Below the pieces are notes generated by a model. The model had not been told where the DNA came from, did no database searches, and saw nothing but the letters and a program-made list of their open reading frames with translations. From assembly GCA_964581895.1 (NCBI GenBank), contig CAZOPR010000007.1:1-64000 (forward strand): a stretch of 64,000 nucleotides of DNA. The letters run 5' to 3'. The translations under genes were made by a program, and so were the position numbers. Shown in pieces: positions 61,505-64,000 of the stretch; position 1 is the stretch's first letter, and every line of letters begins with the position of its first letter. The DNA is from Exilispira sp964581895. Its GTDB lineage: Bacteria; Spirochaetota; JAAYUW01.

Positions 61505-61909
61505 ATGTCCGAATTATCTAAAGTCCGAGACTTTTGTTCTGCTAACAGTCTCCCTTATTATCAGGTTTTGTATAACCTTAAAAAAAATAAAAGCCCTATA
61601 ACGAAAAAGAGTTCTAGGCTTTATGCCGACCTCAATGACTTACTCCAAATTTCAATAGAACTGGGGGGGAAAAATGAAAAGTTTGGCAATTCAAGAAAAT
61701 CTGAGTTTTCGCACCCCGATTATATTTCGTTAGTTGATATAAAAGACAAATATAAATTTAGCAAAAGCACAATATACCTGAGGCTAAAAACTAGAAAAGT
61801 TGAGACAAAAGTGATGCAGGGTCAAAACACTCGTCATAAAGTTTTAGTCATTAAAAAAAGCGACCTGAATAAACTTATTCAGAAAAAGAAAACACTGGAC
61901 AAAAATTAA
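61505..61909 (+). CDS. Helix-turn-helix protein (excisionase/MerR-like HTH)
   Basis: From ATG 61505 this gives 134 residues; an upstream in-frame TTG at 61469 is possible. An N-terminal helical segment (VRDFCSANSLPYYQVLYNLK) looks like one HTH. The C-terminal 55 residues (SLVDIKDKYKFSKSTIYLRL, then HKVLVIKKSDLNKLI) look like a MerR/AlpA-type HTH with a wing. It may regulate the recombination genes that follow or act as a DNA-binding accessory factor. Confidence 0.5.
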   Translation: MSELSKVRDFCSANSLPYYQVLYNLKKNKSPITKKSSRLYADLNDLLQISIELGGKNEKFGNSRKSEFSHPDYISLVDIKDKYKFSKSTIYLRLKTRKVETKVMQGQNTRHKVLVIKKSDLNKLIQKKKTLDKN

Positions 61910-61924
61910 AAAGTATTTTAGACT
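61896..61924 (+). promoter_or_regulatory. Conserved-spacer promoter, recT
   Basis: TGGACA, 17-base spacer, TAGACT, with AAAAAGTATTT in the spacer as in the two other members of this family. ATG of recT is at 61945. Confidence 0.7.
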
Positions 61925-61944
61925 AATTTTGACAAGTAAAAATT

Positions 61945-62904
61945 ATGCCTAATTTAACAACCCAAACAACCCAAACTCTGCAATCCATAAATGCAGTTCA
62001 AAAGTTTAACATGCCTGAAATAAAAGCAAGATTTGCAAAAGTATTAGGACAAAAAGCTGAACAATTTATAGTTTCCCTGCAATCTGTTTTAAATTCTACA
62101 ACATTAAGAGAATGCCAAGACTTTGATAGCGTGTTTGGAGCAGCCATGACAGCAGCAGCTTTAGACTTACCAATAAACTCTAATCTAGGATTTGCTTATA
62201 TCGTACCTTATGTTAAAAAAGTATATAGTGAAGAAGACAAAAAATGGGTTAACTTACCTGCAGTTGCTCAGTTGCAAATAGGTTATAAAGGCTTTATACA
62301 GCTAGCCCAAAGAAGCGGTTTATTTAAAACAATCAATGTCTCAATGGTTAAACAGGGCGAGCTAATTAGTTACGACCGTAAAACAGGATATTTAGAATTT
62401 GATTGGAAAACAATGGGAAGAGAAAAATTATCAGATATTGGCTGTGTAGCTTACTTTGAATTATTAAATGGCTTTGAAAAAAGTTTGTTTATGACTAAAG
62501 AAGAGTTGCTCGTTCACGGTGGTAAATACTCGCAAAGCTATAAAACTGACAAAAGTAAAAATTCAAATTCATCACTGTGGTCAACTAACTTTGAAGCAAT
62601 GGCACAAAAAACTTGTATTAAGTTACTACTTAGCAAATACGCACCGCTTTCTACCAGCATGCAAACTGCTGTTGATAGAGACCAAGCAGTTATTAAAGGC
62701 GAACAAGAAGAGATAGAATATGTAGATAACGAGCCAAAAAATGTAGTAGAAGCCCCATCATCAACTAGTCCAATTATTACTTTTATACAAAATGCTAAAA
62801 CTATAGAAGTTTTGCGAGAAGTGCAAAATAGAATTAGTAGCGCTGAAGAACAGGATTGTTACAATAATAAACTAGAAGAATTAGCAACTAATAAAGAAAA
62901 ATAA
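61945..62904 (+). CDS. recT: RecT-family single-strand annealing protein
   Basis: A 319-residue RecT. Characteristic segments are CQDFDSVFGAAMTAAALDLP (about 58-76), LGFAYIVPYVKK, AQLQIGYKGFIQLAQRSG (about 110-128) and WSTNFEAMAQKTCIKLLLSK (about 212-232). The C-terminal 70 residues are a variable linker and helical tail. RecT anneals complementary single strands and works with a 5'-3' exonuclease, here the YqaJ-like gene downstream. Together they form a phage recombination module with their own promoter. Confidence 0.92.
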   Translation: MPNLTTQTTQTLQSINAVQKFNMPEIKARFAKVLGQKAEQFIVSLQSVLNSTTLRECQDFDSVFGAAMTAAALDLPINSNLGFAYIVPYVKKVYSEEDKKWVNLPAVAQLQIGYKGFIQLAQRSGLFKTINVSMVKQGELISYDRKTGYLEFDWKTMGREKLSDIGCVAYFELLNGFEKSLFMTKEELLVHGGKYSQSYKTDKSKNSNSSLWSTNFEAMAQKTCIKLLLSKYAPLSTSMQTAVDRDQAVIKGEQEEIEYVDNEPKNVVEAPSSTSPIITFIQNAKTIEVLREVQNRISSAEEQDCYNNKLEELATNKEK

Positions 62905-62919
62905 TAAAGCACTAACCTT

Positions 62920-63192
62920 ATGACCACAACAAATTATAAATTCAAAATTGAAGACTTTAATACCAACCAAATTACACAAATACTAGTTGGTTTGCAATCC
63001 GGATTAGATGTCTCTGTTTACGCCAAACCCGACTTTAGTTGGGAACAAATGCAGGAAATCCGGCTTAGACTAGAATCGGGACTAGATGTCTCAACATATT
63101 CAAAACCAGAATTTGATAATGACCAGATGGAAGAAATTAGGCTTGGATTAGAAAAAGAGGAGATAACCGAAATCTTAAATAGAGCCCCCTAA
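62920..63192 (+). CDS. GLDVS-repeat protein
   Basis: A 90-residue protein made of a repeated unit of about 27 residues: ITQILVGLQSGLDVSVYAKP, MQEIRLRLESGLDVSTYSKP, and MEEIRLGLE. This (EIR.GLE.GLDVS.YA.P) repeat is known to me from phage and plasmid proteins without assigned function. The frame stops at 63190 just after a C5 run. With one C fewer, translation would continue as RAPKETITIKLTKEQKDKLLNN to 63250, a typical charged end, so the gene may be frameshifted. Confidence 0.7.
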   Translation: MTTTNYKFKIEDFNTNQITQILVGLQSGLDVSVYAKPDFSWEQMQEIRLRLESGLDVSTYSKPEFDNDQMEEIRLGLEKEEITEILNRAP

Positions 63193-63259
63193 AGAAACAA
63201 TCACTATTAAACTAACTAAAGAGCAAAAGGATAAACTACTAAACAACTAACCAAGGTAG

Positions 63260-63349
63260 TTCACTGCAATAAGACTAGGCTTGCAAATTGAAGTAGACGT
63301 ATCCATTTACACTGACACAATAAACTCCAAAAATTCACTTAATGTCTGA
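63260..63349 (+). pseudogene. Relic of a GLDVS repeat unit
   Basis: An open stretch without a start reads IRLGLQIEVDVSIYTD, a decayed copy of the repeat unit of the preceding gene. The bases just before it (GGTAGTTCAC, 63255-63264) match the core of the leader repeats, which may be chance. It overlaps the start of the exonuclease gene. Confidence 0.4.
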
Positions 63350-64000
63350 ATATCTATTTCGCCCTTCTGCTTTACCGCTTTTAATGAAAAGCTATAAAGA
63401 AAGCAATTTAACTGAAAACCAAGTACAAGAACTTATAGACTTACAAAATAAACCTAAATTAACCGATAAGCAACAAGAGCGGTTATTTGAACTTACAGAA
63501 AAGTCAAGGCAACCAGTAGAATTATCAAAAGAAGCAAAGGGAGTGGCAATTGAAACATATCTTGCAATCAAAGAAAACAGAATAAAAATTTTTACAAACA
63601 AATACACCTTGAAAGGAAACGAACAAGAGGATTTAAGTATTGCCACCTATTCTAGTTATTGCCAAAAATTTTACGAAAAAAACACTAAAACCTATAAAAA
63701 TAGATGGCTAATAGGAACGCCTGATTTAGTTTTAGAAGATAAAATAGTAGAAATCAAAACTAAATACGACAGATTTACTTTTTCTCAAACAAGCAAAAAA
63801 GATGCTGAAGATAAATATTACTGGCAAGTTCAAGGGTATCTATTTTTAACTGGCAAAACTAAGGCTGAATTAATTTTGGTTTGTGTTAATAGTAAAGAAT
63901 ATACTATTTTTAGTGAAATTAAAAAAGAAGCGTATATCCAAGGGATTGAAGACATTAGTGAAGAATATGCAGAGCTAGAAAAGCAAATTAGGCACAACCA
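63342..64000 (+). CDS. YqaJ-like phage exonuclease (partial)
   Basis: Open from ATG 63342 to the window edge (219 codons). The pattern is that of a YqaJ/lambda-exonuclease-type PD-(D/E)xK nuclease. GVAIETYLAIKE provides a helix with conserved Glu, WLIGTPDLVLEDKIVEIKTK holds the catalytic Asp and Glu-x-Lys (about 126-145), and YYWQVQGYLFLTGK holds the conserved Gln (about 167). It would degrade 5' strands to feed RecT, two genes upstream. The 3' end lies outside the window. Confidence 0.75.
   Translation, partial: MSEYLFRPSALPLLMKSYKESNLTENQVQELIDLQNKPKLTDKQQERLFELTEKSRQPVELSKEAKGVAIETYLAIKENRIKIFTNKYTLKGNEQEDLSIATYSSYCQKFYEKNTKTYKNRWLIGTPDLVLEDKIVEIKTKYDRFTFSQTSKKDAEDKYYWQVQGYLFLTGKTKAELILVCVNSKEYTIFSEIKKEAYIQGIEDISEEYAELEKQIRHN

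Overview
This window is AT-rich, densely packed, and dominated by genes of a tailed phage (or a large phage-like replicon). UGA is used as a normal stop and I see no Shine-Dalgarno sequence in front of the genes. Serine recombinases run into RNA genes, type III and type ISP restriction systems sit in decaying islands, and a small acidic protein precedes the type III methylase; together these remind me of Patescibacteria/CPR genomes and their phages. That host assignment is an inference, not something the sequence proves.

Layout. 1-10.5 kb: two fibre-like virion genes and one giant 2,929-residue gene that looks like an internal (ejection) virion protein. 10.5-31.6 kb: a block without recognisable virion genes. 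It holds a broken methyltransferase, a TraB/GumN-like gene, an unknown gene with an Asp10 tail, tRNA-His, a 13 kb island, tmRNA, a DinD gene and a type ISP restriction-modification gene. The island lies between the 3' ends of tRNA-His and tmRNA, and each RNA gene is overlapped antisense by the 3' end of its own large serine recombinase. The island holds remnants (OLD nuclease, HAD hydrolase, SocA-like protein), a MerR-like regulator and an intact type III Mod/Res pair. 31.7-47.2 kb: a rightward structural block with fibre and spike proteins, podovirus-like adaptor and nozzle proteins, and a phosphodiester glycosidase. 47.2-57.7 kb: mostly leftward genes, including the large terminase, a J-domain protein, a class V aminotransferase/cysteine desulfurase, an Hc1-like protein and a membrane-tailed amidase, plus a divergent GroES-like operon. 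57.9-59.5 kb: two more leftward fibre-like genes. 59.7-64 kb: a rightward replication/recombination module (initiator-like, DnaC-like loader, HTH protein, RecT, GLDVS-repeat protein, YqaJ-like exonuclease cut by the window edge).

The two outer phage parts belong together. An identical 55-bp leader stands at position 1 and, inverted, at 57728-57782, and a second leader family is shared by 44.1 kb and 59.5 kb. Two promoter families recur. One (TTTACA/TAGAAT with a fixed AAAAAGTATTT spacer) precedes the replication initiator, recT and the amidase operon. The other (TTGC..-N17-TATAAT, always AGTATAATA) precedes the fibre genes. Several promoters leave almost no 5' leader.

Main points for a second look: recombinases whose C-termini are written in tRNA/tmRNA sequence; a perfect dnaX-type slippery heptamer at the break in the type ISP gene; a 37-bp inverted repeat joining the amidase and the next gene in frame; a pseudoknot-capable leader RNA upstream of the replication genes; and a chaperone plus cysteine-desulfurase cargo among virion genes. 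Several gene breaks fall in homopolymers (A6, T5, A7, C5), so indel errors in the assembly must be excluded.
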